From positions 1-64,000 of the forward strand of contig NZ_JAHKNG010000002.1 of NCBI RefSeq assembly GCF_018860165.1: a stretch of 64,000 bases of DNA, given 5' to 3'. The position numbers were made by a program, and so were the translations under genes. Positions 24,346 to 34,704 of this stretch are shown piece by piece (position 1 is the stretch's first letter; each line of letters opens with the position of its first letter). Source of the DNA: Paracoccus marinaquae. Its GTDB lineage: Bacteria; Pseudomonadota; Alphaproteobacteria; Rhodobacterales; Rhodobacteraceae. The notes under the pieces are model-generated. The model was given only the letters and a program-made list of their open reading frames with translations. It did no database searches and was not told where the DNA came from.

Positions 24346-26088
24346 TCAGCGCATTTCCTCGGCCGGAGTGACGCCAAGGATAGCGAGACCGGATGAAATG
24401 ACAACGCCAACCGCCCGGGCCAGCGCGATTTTTGCTTGCGTCGTTGCCGAATCGCCATCCTGGACAAAGCGCAGCGTGGCGTCGTCATTGCCCCGGTTCC
24501 ACAGCGAATGCAGCTCGGATGCGATTTCGTAAAGGAAAAATGCGACCCGGTGCGGCTCATGCGCGCGGGCGGCATGCTCGACGAGGCGTGGCCATTCGGC
24601 AACTTTCCGGGCCAGGTCAAGCTCTGCCGGATGCGAAATTTTTGCCAGATCGGCGGCCAGAAGCGCCTTGTCCGAGACGTCGATGCCGGCCTGGGTCGCC
24701 CGGCGCAGCACCGAATGGATGCGCGCGCTGGCATATTGCACATACCAGACCGGGTTGTCCTTGGACTGTTCCAGCACCTTGGCAAAGTCGAAATCCAGCG
24801 TCGCATCGTTCTTGCGGGTCAGCATGATGAAGCGGGTCACGTCGGCGCCCGCCTCGTCCACGACATCGCGCAGGGTGACGAAGGTGCCGGCGCGCTTGGA
24901 CATCTTGAAGGGCTCGCCGTTCTTGAACAGCTTGACCAGCTGGATCAGCTTGATGTCCAGCGGCACGCGCCCGTTCGACAGCGCCTTCACCGCCGCGTTC
25001 ATGCGCTTGACATAGCCGCCGTGATCGGCGCCGAAAACGTCGATCAGCTGATCGAAGCCGCGATCGATCTTGTCCCAGTGATAGGCGATATCGGGGGCGA
25101 AATAGGTCCAGGCCCCGTCGGATTTCTGGATCGGCCGGTCCACGTCGTCGCCGAATTCGGATGAGCGGAACAGAAGCTGCTCGCGCGCCTCCCAATCCTC
25201 GGGCAGCTTGCCCTTGGGCGGCTCCAGCACGCCGCGATAGATCAGCCCGGCGCCTTCCAGCTGCGCGATGGCCGCCTCGATGCGGCCGGTGCCGTAAAGC
25301 GCCTTCTCGCTGGAATAGAGATCCATGCGAACGCCAAGCGCGGCCAGATCCCGCCGGATCTCGGCCAGCATCGCCTCGGTGGCGAATTCGCGGATCTCGG
25401 CCAGCCAGTCTGCTTCCGGGCGGTCCAGAAGGCTGGTGCCGTATTTCGCCTTCAGCGCCTCGCCGACCGGGATCAGATAGTCGCCGGGATAAAGGCCCTC
25501 GCGGATCGCAGGCTCCAGCCCGTTGGCCTCGCGATAGCGCTCATACGCGGAACGCGCCAGAACATCGACCTGGGCGCCGCCGTCATTGATATAGTATTCG
25601 CGGGTCACGTCATGGCCCGAGAAGGACAGCAGATTGGCCAATGCGTCGCCGAAGACTGCGCCGCGCACGTGACCCACATGCATCGGGCCGGTGGGGTTCG
25701 CGCTGACGAATTCGACATTGACCTTCTGGTCCGCGCCGATGGCCGAGCGGCCGAAATCGCTGCCGCCGCGCAGGGCAGCGGCGATGACGCCCCGCCAGAC
25801 CGAGGGTGACAGGCGCAGGTTCAGGAAGCCCGGACCGGCAACCTCGGCCGCGGCGATGCGGTCGTCGGTCAGACGGGCGGCCAGCCGGTCGGCGATCTCG
25901 CGTGGCTTCATCCCCGCAGGCTTGGCCAGCACCATCGCGGCATTGGTGGCCATGTCGCCATGGGCCGGATCGCGCGGTGGCTCGACCGCGACATTGGCGT
26001 AGTCGAGACCGGCGGGCAGTTCGCCCGCCTGCGCCATCTGGCCGAGCGCATCGACGACAACCCCGCGAAGATCGGTGAAAAGGTTCAT
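24346..26088 (-). CDS. argS: Arginyl-tRNA synthetase
   Basis: The 580-residue class I synthetase charges tRNA-Arg. Signature parts are [20 protein letters not shown] (the HIGH motif, here HVGH), [15 protein letters not shown] (KMSK-type loop) and the C-terminal DALR anticodon-binding region ([11 protein letters not shown], later [14 protein letters not shown]). I chose ATG 26088, preceded by AGGAAG; an upstream ATG at 26130 has no ribosome site. It heads the SPOR-nagZ-scpA-scpB gene block. Confidence 0.95.
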   Translation of the reverse strand: MNLFTDLRGVVVDALGQMAQAGELPAGLDYANVAVEPPRDPAHGDMATNAAMVLAKPAGMKPREIADRLAARLTDDRIAAAEVAGPGFLNLRLSPSVWRGVIAAALRGGSDFGRSAIGADQKVNVEFVSANPTGPMHVGHVRGAVFGDALANLLSFSGHDVTREYYINDGGAQVDVLARSAYERYREANGLEPAIREGLYPGDYLIPVGEALKAKYGTSLLDRPEADWLAEIREFATEAMLAEIRRDLAALGVRMDLYSSEKALYGTGRIEAAIAQLEGAGLIYRGVLEPPKGKLPEDWEAREQLLFRSSEFGDDVDRPIQKSDGAWTYFAPDIAYHWDKIDRGFDQLIDVFGADHGGYVKRMNAAVKALSNGRVPLDIKLIQLVKLFKNGEPFKMSKRAGTFVTLRDVVDEAGADVTRFIMLTRKNDATLDFDFAKVLEQSKDNPVWYVQYASARIHSVLRRATQAGIDVSDKALLAADLAKISHPAELDLARKVAEWPRLVEHAARAHEPHRVAFFLYEIASELHSLWNRGNDDATLRFVQDGDSATTQAKIALARAVGVVISSGLAILGVTPAEEMR

Positions 26089-26336
26089 ATCTGGCTTCCT
26101 GACTGACAAGCTGTGGGTTAACGCCTGCACCCGGGAAAGGTCAACAGCGAGGCGGCGCGGCGACCATACACATGTGCCGACCGGTATCCGGGGCGCCGAA
26201 AACGGGCTGGCGCGGCCTTTTCGGGGGCGAACGGGTCAGGAGACCCGGCATTTCGCCTATTCATCCCATTGCGTATTCGCAAATCCGATACAACATTCCC
26301 ATAAAGTGGTGCCGTTGCTGAACGAGGTGCCGTCCC

Positions 26337-27092
26337 ATGCAACCATTCAGGCGAGGCCGGTATCAGGCCAGGCTGGCCGAGACCGAAGCCGATGTCAGCG
26401 CAGCACAGCGCCTGCGCTGGCTGTGCTTCATCGCGCGCAACGGGGTTGCCGATGACGGCGCCCTGCGCGATGCGGATGCGCTGGACGCGGAATGCCATCA
26501 CATGCTGATCGAGGAGGTCGCGACCGGCAGGCTGGTCTGCTGCTATCGCTTTCTGCCGCTGTCCGGCGGGGCCGAGATCGCGCGCAGCTATTCCGCCCAG
26601 TTCTACAACCTCAAGGCGCTGGAAGCCTTTGACGGGCCGATGGTCGAGATGGGGCGTTTCTGCATCCATCCCGAATGGCGCGATGCCGACATCATCCGCT
26701 GCGCCTGGGCGGCGATGACGCGCTATGTCGACGAGGCCGGTGTCGAGATGCTGTTCGGCTGCTCGAGCTTCGTGGGCACCGAGCCCGAGGCACATGCCGA
26801 AGCCTTCGCCATGCTGAAGGAACGACACCTGGCCCCGCGCCGCTGGCTGCCGCGCGTCAAGGCACCGAAGGTGTTCCGCTTTGCCCGCGCATTGCGGCTG
26901 CGCAAGCCCGATCCCAAGCGCGCCATGGCCTCGATGCCGCCGCTTTTGCGCAGTTATCTGGCGATGGGCGGCTGGGTCAGCGATCATGCGGTGGTCGATT
27001 CCTCGCTGCGCACCATGCATGTCTTCACCGGGGTCGAGATCCGCGCCATTCCACCCGCAAGGCGGCGCCTGCTGCGGGCCACGGCGGGCTGA
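26337..27092 (+). CDS. olsB: L-ornithine N(alpha)-acyltransferase (ornithine lipid synthesis)
   Basis: The 251-residue GNAT-fold acyltransferase resembles OlsB, which transfers a 3-hydroxyacyl chain from ACP to ornithine to make lyso-ornithine lipid. Supporting blocks are RYQARLAETEADVSAAQRLRW, DECHHMLIEE-type (DAECHHMLIEEV), YSAQFYNLKALEAF, EMGRFCIHPEWRDADIIRCAW and FGCSSFVGTEPEAHAEAF. OlsA, the second enzyme, is not in the window. Ornithine lipids are phosphate-free and often made under phosphate starvation; no Pho box was recognised in front of this gene. Confidence 0.85.
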   Translation: MQPFRRGRYQARLAETEADVSAAQRLRWLCFIARNGVADDGALRDADALDAECHHMLIEEVATGRLVCCYRFLPLSGGAEIARSYSAQFYNLKALEAFDGPMVEMGRFCIHPEWRDADIIRCAWAAMTRYVDEAGVEMLFGCSSFVGTEPEAHAEAFAMLKERHLAPRRWLPRVKAPKVFRFARALRLRKPDPKRAMASMPPLLRSYLAMGGWVSDHAVVDSSLRTMHVFTGVEIRAIPPARRRLLRATAG

Positions 27093-27120
27093 GCCGCCGC
27101 GGCCTGTTGCTTTGCCCATC

Positions 27121-27145
27121 CCGGCCCCTGCCGGGACGGGGCCGG
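27121..27145. terminator. Hairpin between convergent olsB and gdhA
   Basis: CCGGCCCC (27121-27128) pairs with GGGGCCGG (27138-27145) around a 9-base loop. It lies between the two stop codons, so it could end transcription in both directions. There is no clear T-run. Confidence 0.45.
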
Positions 27146-27147
27146 GT

Positions 27148-28542
<1,395 letters not shown>

Positions 28543-28620
28543 TTAGCCCTCAAATTCGGCAGTTTGAATAGCCCATGACGGTGAATCGGGCAGAAAAGAC
28601 GGAAAAACGGGCAGAATGAC

Positions 28621-28647
28621 GAAAGCCCGCCAGTCCGACGGGCTTTC
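28621..28647 (-). terminator. Hairpin downstream of ccrA
   Basis: GAAAGCCCG and CGGGCTTTC form a perfect 9-bp stem around a 9-base loop, 32 bases after the ccrA stop and before gdhA. It probably ends the ccrA transcript; the T-run is weak. Confidence 0.6.
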
Positions 28648-28678
28648 GGATCATCTTTAGGTCTGATCCGGACAGGTC

Positions 28679-29968
28679 TCAGCCGCGACCGGCCTCCAGC
28701 GCGTCCTCGAAGGTGCGCAGCCCGGTGGTCGGCGCCTGCACCAGCACCGCCATGTTCCCCGGCTTGTGCTGGTTCTTGTACATCTTCATATGCGCCTGCG
28801 GGATTTCGGCCCAGGGAAAGACCTCGGACATGCAGGGGTCGAGGCGGCGTTCCAGCATCAGCTTGTTGGCGGCGCTGGCCTGTTTCAGATGCGCGAAATG
28901 GCTGCCCTGCACGCGCTTCTGGTGCATCCACAGATAGCGCACGTCGAAGGTGCAGTTGAACCCGGTGGTGCCGGCGCAGATCACCACCATGCCGCCCTTC
29001 TTGCAGACGAAGGTCGAGACGGGGAAGGTCGCCTCGCCCGGATGCTCGAAGACGATGTCGACGTTGTTGCCCTTGCCGGTGATATCCCAGATCGCCTTGC
29101 CGAACTTGCGGACCTCGTTGAACCAGTCCTTGTATTCCTGCGTGTTGACCTTGGGCAGCTGGCCCCAGCAGTTGAACTCCTTGCGGTTGATGACGCCCTT
29201 GGCGCCCAGGCCCATGACGAAATCGCGCTTGTCCTCTTCGCTGATGACGCCGATGGCATTGCCACCCGCCGCGTTGATCAGCTGGATCGCGTAGGAACCA
29301 AGCCCGCCCGAAGCGCCCCAGACCAGCACGTTATGGCCCGGTTTCAGCTCGTGCGGTTCATGCCCGAACAGCATCCGGTAGGCGGTGGCCAGCGTCAGCG
29401 TGTAGCAGGCCGATTCCTCCCAGGTCAGGTGGCGCGGGCGCGGCATCAGCTGCTGGGCCTGAACGCGGGTGAACTGGGCAAAGCTGCCATCCGGCGTCTC
29501 GTAGCCCCAGATCCGCTGCGTCGGCGAATACATCGGATCGCCGCCATTGCATTCCTCGTCGTCGCCATCGTCCTGGTTGCAATGGATCACGACCTCGTCG
29601 CCGACCTTCCAGCGCTTGACCTTCTCGCCCACCGCCCAGACGATGCCTGCCGCATCCGAGCCGGCGATGTGATAGGGCGCGCCATGGCCGTCGAAGGGGC
29701 TGATCGGCTGGCCGAGGCCGGCCCAGATGCCGTTGTAGTTGACGCCGGCCGCCATCACCAGGACCAGCACCTCGTTGCTGTCGATCTGGGGCGTGTCGAC
29801 GACCTCAAGCTGCATGGCCTTGTCCGGCTCGCCATGCCGTTCGCGGCGGATCGCCCAGGCGTGCATCGATTTCGGAACATAGCCCAGGGGCGGCATCTCG
29901 CCCATATTGTAGAGGTCCTTTTCGGGCGCGTCATAGGGCGCGATCGGGGTCGGGGCGTCGAGGGCCAT
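28679..29968 (-). CDS. ccrA: Crotonyl-CoA carboxylase/reductase
   Basis: The 429-residue MDR-family enzyme reductively carboxylates crotonyl-CoA to ethylmalonyl-CoA with NADPH, the key step of the ethylmalonyl-CoA pathway for acetate assimilation. Family parts include the N-terminal KDLYNMGEMPPLGYVPKSMHAW (read in two blocks), HIAGSDAAGIVWAVGEKV, HCNQDDGDDEECNGGDPM, and the NADPH motif VLVWGASGGLGSYAIQL. Length and the Asp/Glu-rich insert separate it from simple quinone reductases. I chose ATG 29968 because AAGGAG precedes it. Ethylmalonyl-CoA mutase lies 1.1 kb away on the other strand. Confidence 0.94.
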   Translation of the reverse strand: MALDAPTPIAPYDAPEKDLYNMGEMPPLGYVPKSMHAWAIRRERHGEPDKAMQLEVVDTPQIDSNEVLVLVMAAGVNYNGIWAGLGQPISPFDGHGAPYHIAGSDAAGIVWAVGEKVKRWKVGDEVVIHCNQDDGDDEECNGGDPMYSPTQRIWGYETPDGSFAQFTRVQAQQLMPRPRHLTWEESACYTLTLATAYRMLFGHEPHELKPGHNVLVWGASGGLGSYAIQLINAAGGNAIGVISEEDKRDFVMGLGAKGVINRKEFNCWGQLPKVNTQEYKDWFNEVRKFGKAIWDITGKGNNVDIVFEHPGEATFPVSTFVCKKGGMVVICAGTTGFNCTFDVRYLWMHQKRVQGSHFAHLKQASAANKLMLERRLDPCMSEVFPWAEIPQAHMKMYKNQHKPGNMAVLVQAPTTGLRTFEDALEAGRG

Positions 29969-30121
29969 CAGCTTCTCCTTGCGTCTTGCCGCGGCGCAGA
30001 ATCGCCGCGGAGATTGGCTCGTCCTACGATGCGCGGCGCAACATTGCAACCACAGCGAAGTTGAATTTGTAATAATCTGTCCGAAAGTTCAATGCGCCTG
30101 CCGCAGCGCGGCGATCCTGCC

Positions 30122-30928
30122 TCAATCTTCGGCTGCCGCGGGGTTTTCCAGACCGTCCAACGCCCATTCGTAGATTCGCGTGTCGGTGCGGAAGGTCCAG
30201 ATGCGGGCCGAGCCGATGTCCATGATTTCGGTGACGATCACGCACCACAAGACCGACAGCACGATCCCCGGACCGCGCCCGCGCCGCCCGGTAAGCCCGA
30301 ACTGATAGCCGACGGCGGCAATGCCGAGACCGCTCATGACCAGCAGCAGCCAGATCACCTGCTCGGGCATGCGGTATTCCATCGCCAGCTGCATCGCGGT
30401 CGAGGAATCGAAGGCGGCATTGATGGCGTTCATCAGCGAAACCACGTCAGGCGCCGGCCGTTCGGCAACGAGGCTGCTCAGCTGTGCCCAGATTTCGCCC
30501 TGCAGCTTCTGTGTCTCGGCGGCGATACGGGCCAGTTCCCCGGGCTCTCGGCTGGCGCCGGCATAGGCATGGCGAATCTCGAGATAGGTCTTCAGCTTCG
30601 CCGCGATGCCGTCGGGGCCGCCTTCGGCGATGGCCGATGCCTGCATCAGGGCCGTGCCGATCGCATTGACCTCTTCCAGCGTCGCGTTGATGCGGCGATC
30701 GAAGCGCGAACTGGCATTGGACAGGTTCAGCGCCAGCACGAAGGCCAGAAGGCCAAGGATGCTGCCGACGACCAGGGTCGCGCCTTCATCCGCCTTTTCG
30801 CCGTTTCGGGCGCGGCGCCCGCGCCCGATCCGCAGCCCGAACTCGAGGAAGGCCAGCAGGACGATGAAGAAAACGGCGACGAAGGCCAGTCGCGATTCGA
30901 GGGCATAATTGAAGAACGGCGCAGTCAT
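30122..30928 (-). CDS. DUF4239-like (bestrophin-like) integral membrane protein
   Basis: The 268-residue protein has two hydrophobic segments near the start (RLAFVAVFFIVLLAFLEFGL and LVVGSILGLLAFVLALNLSN), a soluble helical middle with a conserved SRFDRRINATLEEVNAIGTA block, and two hydrophobic segments near the end (VIWLLLVMSGLGIAAVGYQF, GIVLSVLWCVIVTEIMD). This matches the DUF4239/bestrophin-like pattern. The function is unknown; ion conduction is only a guess. I chose ATG 30928 with GGAGGTGA upstream. It lies between ccrA and ecm. Confidence 0.72.
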   Translation of the reverse strand: MTAPFFNYALESRLAFVAVFFIVLLAFLEFGLRIGRGRRARNGEKADEGATLVVGSILGLLAFVLALNLSNASSRFDRRINATLEEVNAIGTALMQASAIAEGGPDGIAAKLKTYLEIRHAYAGASREPGELARIAAETQKLQGEIWAQLSSLVAERPAPDVVSLMNAINAAFDSSTAMQLAMEYRMPEQVIWLLLVMSGLGIAAVGYQFGLTGRRGRGPGIVLSVLWCVIVTEIMDIGSARIWTFRTDTRIYEWALDGLENPAAAED

Positions 30929-31075
30929 TCTGACGAACTCACCTCCGGAACGTCGCGTGATCCTGTAACCCGGGCGAGGATAATCGAGCCGTGGCAAACG
31001 ACAAGGGGAGGCAGGGCCGTGCCGCAGCGCAGCGAATTGACAAGGTCAGGATGTTTCGCCTATCCCTGCGGCTCA

Positions 31076-31088
31076 GTAACAAAGTTAC
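31076..31088 (+). promoter_or_regulatory. GTAAC-AAA-GTTAC dyad in front of ecm
   Basis: A perfect 5+5 inverted repeat around AAA, ending 22 bases before the ecm start codon. A regulator bound here could block transcription or translation. The site is short, so chance is possible. Confidence 0.3.
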
Positions 31089-31110
31089 AACCGACATGCA
31101 GGAGCGAGAG

Positions 31111-33090
31111 ATGACCGAAGCCGCCTCCCCGAGCCCCTCGAAGGACAAGCCCTGGCTGTTTCGCACCTATGCCGGACATTCCACGGCGGCGAAATCGAAC
31201 GAATTGTATCGCACCAACCTGTCCAAGGGGCAGACCGGCCTGTCGGTGGCCTTCGATCTGCCGACCCAGACGGGCTATGACAGCGATCACGTGCTGGCCC
31301 GCGGCGAGGTCGGCAAGGTCGGCGTGCCCATCTGCCATCTTGGCGACATGCGGGCGCTGTTCGACCAGATCCCGCTCGAGCAGATGAACACCTCGATGAC
31401 GATCAACGCGACTGCGCCCTGGCTTCTGTCGCTGTATATCGCCGTGGCCGAGGAACAGGGTGCTGATGTCGGCCAGTTGCAGGGCACGGTCCAGAACGAC
31501 CTGATCAAGGAATACCTGTCGCGCGGCACCTATATCTGCCCGCCGAAGCCCAGCCTTGCGATGATCACCGATGTTGCCGCCTATACGCGCGAGCATCTGC
31601 CGAAATGGAACCCGATGAATGTCTGTTCCTACCACCTGCAGGAGGCCGGGGCGACGCCGCAGCAGGAACTGGCCTATGCGCTGGCCACCGGCATCGCGGT
31701 GCTGGACGACCTAAAGGGCAAGGTGCCGGCGGATGAGTTCCCGGCCATGGTCGGGCGGATCAGCTTTTTCGTGAATGCCGGCATCCGCTTTGTCACCGAG
31801 ATGTGCAAGATGCGTGCCTTCACCGAGCTGTGGGACGAGATCACCCGCGACCGTTACGGCATCGAGGACGAGAAGTTCCGCCGCTTCCGCTATGGCGTGC
31901 AGGTCAACAGCCTTGGCCTGACCGAGCAGCAGCCGGAAAACAACGTCTATCGCATCCTGCTGGAGACGCTGGCGGTGACCTTGTCGAAGAACGCCCGCGC
32001 CCGCGCCGTGCAGTTGCCGGCCTGGAACGAGGCGCTTGGCCTGCCCCGGCCCTGGGACCAGCAATGGTCGCTGCGGATGCAGCAGATCCTGGCCTATGAG
32101 ACGGATCTTCTGGAATATGGCGACCTGTTCGACGGCAACCCGGTGATCGCCGCCCGGGTCGAGGAGCTGAAGACCGGCGCGCGGGACGAGTTGAAGCTGC
32201 TTGACGACATGGGTGGGGCGATCGCCGCCATCGACTACATGAAGTCGCGGCTGGTCGAATCGAATGCCGAGCGGCTGAACCGGGTCGAGGCGGGCGAGAC
32301 CGTCGTGGTCGGCGTGAACCGCTGGCAGCAGGGCGAAGCCTCGCCGCTGACGGCCGGCGACGGCGGCATCATGGTCGTCGATCCGGCGGTCGAGCAGGAC
32401 CAGATTTCCCGGCTCGAGGCCTGGCGGGGGGCGCGCGACGAGGGTGCCGTCGAGGCCGCCCTCGCCGCGCTGCGCGTGGCTGCGCAGAAGGGCGAGAACA
32501 TCATGCCCTATTCCATCGCGGCGGCGAAGGCGGGGGCGACGACCGGCGAATGGGCAGGCGTGATGCGCGCCGTGCATGGCGAATATCGCGGGCCGACGGG
32601 CGTGTCGTCCTCGCCCTCGAACCGGACCGAGGGGCTTGAGGAGATTCGCGAGGCGGTGGACGCGGTCAGCACCCGCCTCGGCCGGCGGCTGAAGTTCGTG
32701 GTCGGCAAGCCGGGCCTCGACGGCCATTCCAACGGCGCCGAGCAGATCGCCTTCCGCGCCCGCGACTGCGGCATGGACATCACCTATGAAGGCATCCGCA
32801 TGACCCCCGAACAGATCGTCGCCAAGGCGGTCGAGGACGAGGCGCATGTCGTGGGTCTGTCGATCCTGTCGGGCAGCCACCTGCCGCTGATCGAGGAGGT
32901 GATGGAGCGGATCCGCGCCGCCGGTCTGGGCCATATCCCGGTGATCGTCGGCGGCATCATCCCCGACGAGGACGCCCGGCGCCTGCTGGCCATGGGGGTG
33001 ACGCGGGTCTATACGCCCAAGGATTTCCAGCTGAACACGATCATGATGGATATCGTGGCACTGGTCGAGCCGGGGGCTGCGGCGGCATAG
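31111..33090 (+). CDS. ecm: Ethylmalonyl-CoA mutase (B12-dependent)
   Basis: The 659-residue protein has the methylmalonyl-CoA-mutase fold: KPWLFRTYAGHSTAAKSNELY, VAFDLPTQTGYDSDHVLARGEVGKVG (in blocks), PLEQMNTSMTINATAPWLL, and a C-terminal cobalamin domain (GKPGLDGHSNGAEQIAFRARD, later SGSHLPLIEEV and PVIVGGIIP). In a genome with ccrA this type converts (2R)-ethylmalonyl-CoA to methylsuccinyl-CoA. A methylmalonyl-CoA mutase is the alternative, but MeaA/Ecm-like single-chain length and context favour Ecm. ATG 31111 is preferred; AGGAGCGAG lies just upstream. Confidence 0.88.
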   Translation: MTEAASPSPSKDKPWLFRTYAGHSTAAKSNELYRTNLSKGQTGLSVAFDLPTQTGYDSDHVLARGEVGKVGVPICHLGDMRALFDQIPLEQMNTSMTINATAPWLLSLYIAVAEEQGADVGQLQGTVQNDLIKEYLSRGTYICPPKPSLAMITDVAAYTREHLPKWNPMNVCSYHLQEAGATPQQELAYALATGIAVLDDLKGKVPADEFPAMVGRISFFVNAGIRFVTEMCKMRAFTELWDEITRDRYGIEDEKFRRFRYGVQVNSLGLTEQQPENNVYRILLETLAVTLSKNARARAVQLPAWNEALGLPRPWDQQWSLRMQQILAYETDLLEYGDLFDGNPVIAARVEELKTGARDELKLLDDMGGAIAAIDYMKSRLVESNAERLNRVEAGETVVVGVNRWQQGEASPLTAGDGGIMVVDPAVEQDQISRLEAWRGARDEGAVEAALAALRVAAQKGENIMPYSIAAAKAGATTGEWAGVMRAVHGEYRGPTGVSSSPSNRTEGLEEIREAVDAVSTRLGRRLKFVVGKPGLDGHSNGAEQIAFRARDCGMDITYEGIRMTPEQIVAKAVEDEAHVVGLSILSGSHLPLIEEVMERIRAAGLGHIPVIVGGIIPDEDARRLLAMGVTRVYTPKDFQLNTIMMDIVALVEPGAAAA

Positions 33091-33121
33091 GCTGCAGCAA
33101 CCTCGGGGCGTGTCCGGGTCG

Positions 33122-34696
33122 TTACCGGCCGCGACCCGTATCCGTATCGCGATGGCGAAGATGCGCCGTCGCGACAGAAGCCAGCAGGATGATCAGGCTG
33201 AGCGCCAGAACCGGGGCCGGCCCGTAGCGCAGCCACAGGGTTTCAGGCAAGGCTCCGGGCAGGGGCGTGTCGATCTTGCCCGCGACCCCGAGGGGCAGCG
33301 TGTCGCGTATCTGGCCGCGCGCGTCGATGACCGCGCTGACGCCGGTATTGGCCGCGCGGATCAGCGGCAACCCGGCTTCGATCGCCCGCAGCCGCGCCTG
33401 TGCGAGATGCTGATAGGGGCCCGAGAACCGGCCGAACCAGCCGTCGTTGGTGGCCTGCAGAATCCATCCGGGGCGCTGGTCGAGACCGCGCAGATGCTGG
33501 GGAAAGATCGCCTCATAGCAGATCAGGGGCTGAAAGCCCGGCAGGCCCGGGGCCTGCAGCAGCGCCGGGCCCTCGCCCGGGGAATAGCCATTACCCGCCT
33601 GCGCGGCGAAGGCAGTAAAGCCAAGACGCGCCAGGGCGTCGCCCCAGGGCATGTATTCGCCGAAGGGAACGAGGTGAAACTTGTCATAGACCTGCTGCAC
33701 CGCCCCCTCGGGCGACAGCAGGGCGAGGCTGTTGTAGAAACGTGCCCCTTCGCGGCGCTGGATGCCCAGAACCAGCGGCGCCTGGGCCGATTTCGCCATG
33801 GCCGGCAGCACCTCGCCCGCATCGTCGAGCAGGAAGTTGACGGCGGTTTCGGGCCAGATGACCAGATCGCGCGGCCCGGGCTCGGCCGAAAGATCAAGCA
33901 GCCGGCGGAAAAAGACGGAGGACCATTGCGGATCCCATTTCAGCCGCTGCTCGGCATTGGGCTGGACGATGCGCAGCGACAGGTCGGCATCAGGTGCCAC
34001 GGGTTGCGCCAGACGCGCCAGACCCGCCGCCCAGAGACCGCCCAAGAGCAGGATCGCCGCCGTGACGCCTGGAAGGAGGCCCGGAACCGGCCCTCGGGCC
34101 GGGGACCAGAACAAGGGTGGCAGCGCGGCAATGCCCAGCGTGACGAGGCTGAGGCCGATGGCACCGCCCCATGCCGCGGTCTGCGCCACCGGGGTTTCCG
34201 CCCAGACATGCCCGATCAGGGCCCAGGGCAGGCCGGTGAATATCCAGCCGCGCAACCAGTCGGACAGAACGAGGACCGCCGCGATGGACAGGACGCGGGC
34301 CCGCCAGTCCGGGGTAAGCCGCACCGCGAGCCAGACCGGCAACGCCCAGAACAGCGCCCCGCCCAAGGCCATCAGGAACAGCGCGAAAGGGGCCATCCAG
34401 CCATAGATCTCGGGCTCGACCAGAAAAGGCTCGACGATCCATGACATGGACAGCCCGAACCAGCCGATCCCGGCCGCAAGGGCGTGCCAGAAGGCGATGA
34501 TCGCACGCGGGCTGCGGGCAAGCCGCCCCAGCAGCAGCGCGAAGGCGATCAGGGTGATGCCCCAGATGCCGAAGGGCGCAAGCCCCAGGGCGGCCGCGGC
34601 CCCAAGCCCCAGGTCAAGCAGCAGCTGGCCGAGGGCGGGGCGCCCCTGTCGGGACAGATGCGGCGGGCTGACAAGGCTGCGCGGCATCGCAGTCAC
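33122..34696 (-). CDS. lnt: Apolipoprotein N-acyltransferase
   Basis: This inner-membrane enzyme of ~524 residues adds the third acyl chain to lipoproteins. Several hydrophobic segments fill residues 20-220. The periplasmic nitrilase-like domain shows the Glu-Lys-Cys triad: WPETAVNFLL, VYDKFHLVPFGEYMPWG and PLICYEAIFPQHL, followed by LQATNDGWFG. A final helix closes the protein. The GTG at 34696 or ATG at 34687 can serve as start. It follows the helicase gene by 8-17 bases, so the two are probably co-transcribed. Confidence 0.93.
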   Translation of the reverse strand: MTAMPRSLVSPPHLSRQGRPALGQLLLDLGLGAAAALGLAPFGIWGITLIAFALLLGRLARSPRAIIAFWHALAAGIGWFGLSMSWIVEPFLVEPEIYGWMAPFALFLMALGGALFWALPVWLAVRLTPDWRARVLSIAAVLVLSDWLRGWIFTGLPWALIGHVWAETPVAQTAAWGGAIGLSLVTLGIAALPPLFWSPARGPVPGLLPGVTAAILLLGGLWAAGLARLAQPVAPDADLSLRIVQPNAEQRLKWDPQWSSVFFRRLLDLSAEPGPRDLVIWPETAVNFLLDDAGEVLPAMAKSAQAPLVLGIQRREGARFYNSLALLSPEGAVQQVYDKFHLVPFGEYMPWGDALARLGFTAFAAQAGNGYSPGEGPALLQAPGLPGFQPLICYEAIFPQHLRGLDQRPGWILQATNDGWFGRFSGPYQHLAQARLRAIEAGLPLIRAANTGVSAVIDARGQIRDTLPLGVAGKIDTPLPGALPETLWLRYGPAPVLALSLIILLASVATAHLRHRDTDTGRGR

Positions 34697-34704
34697 GGGC
34701 GGGA

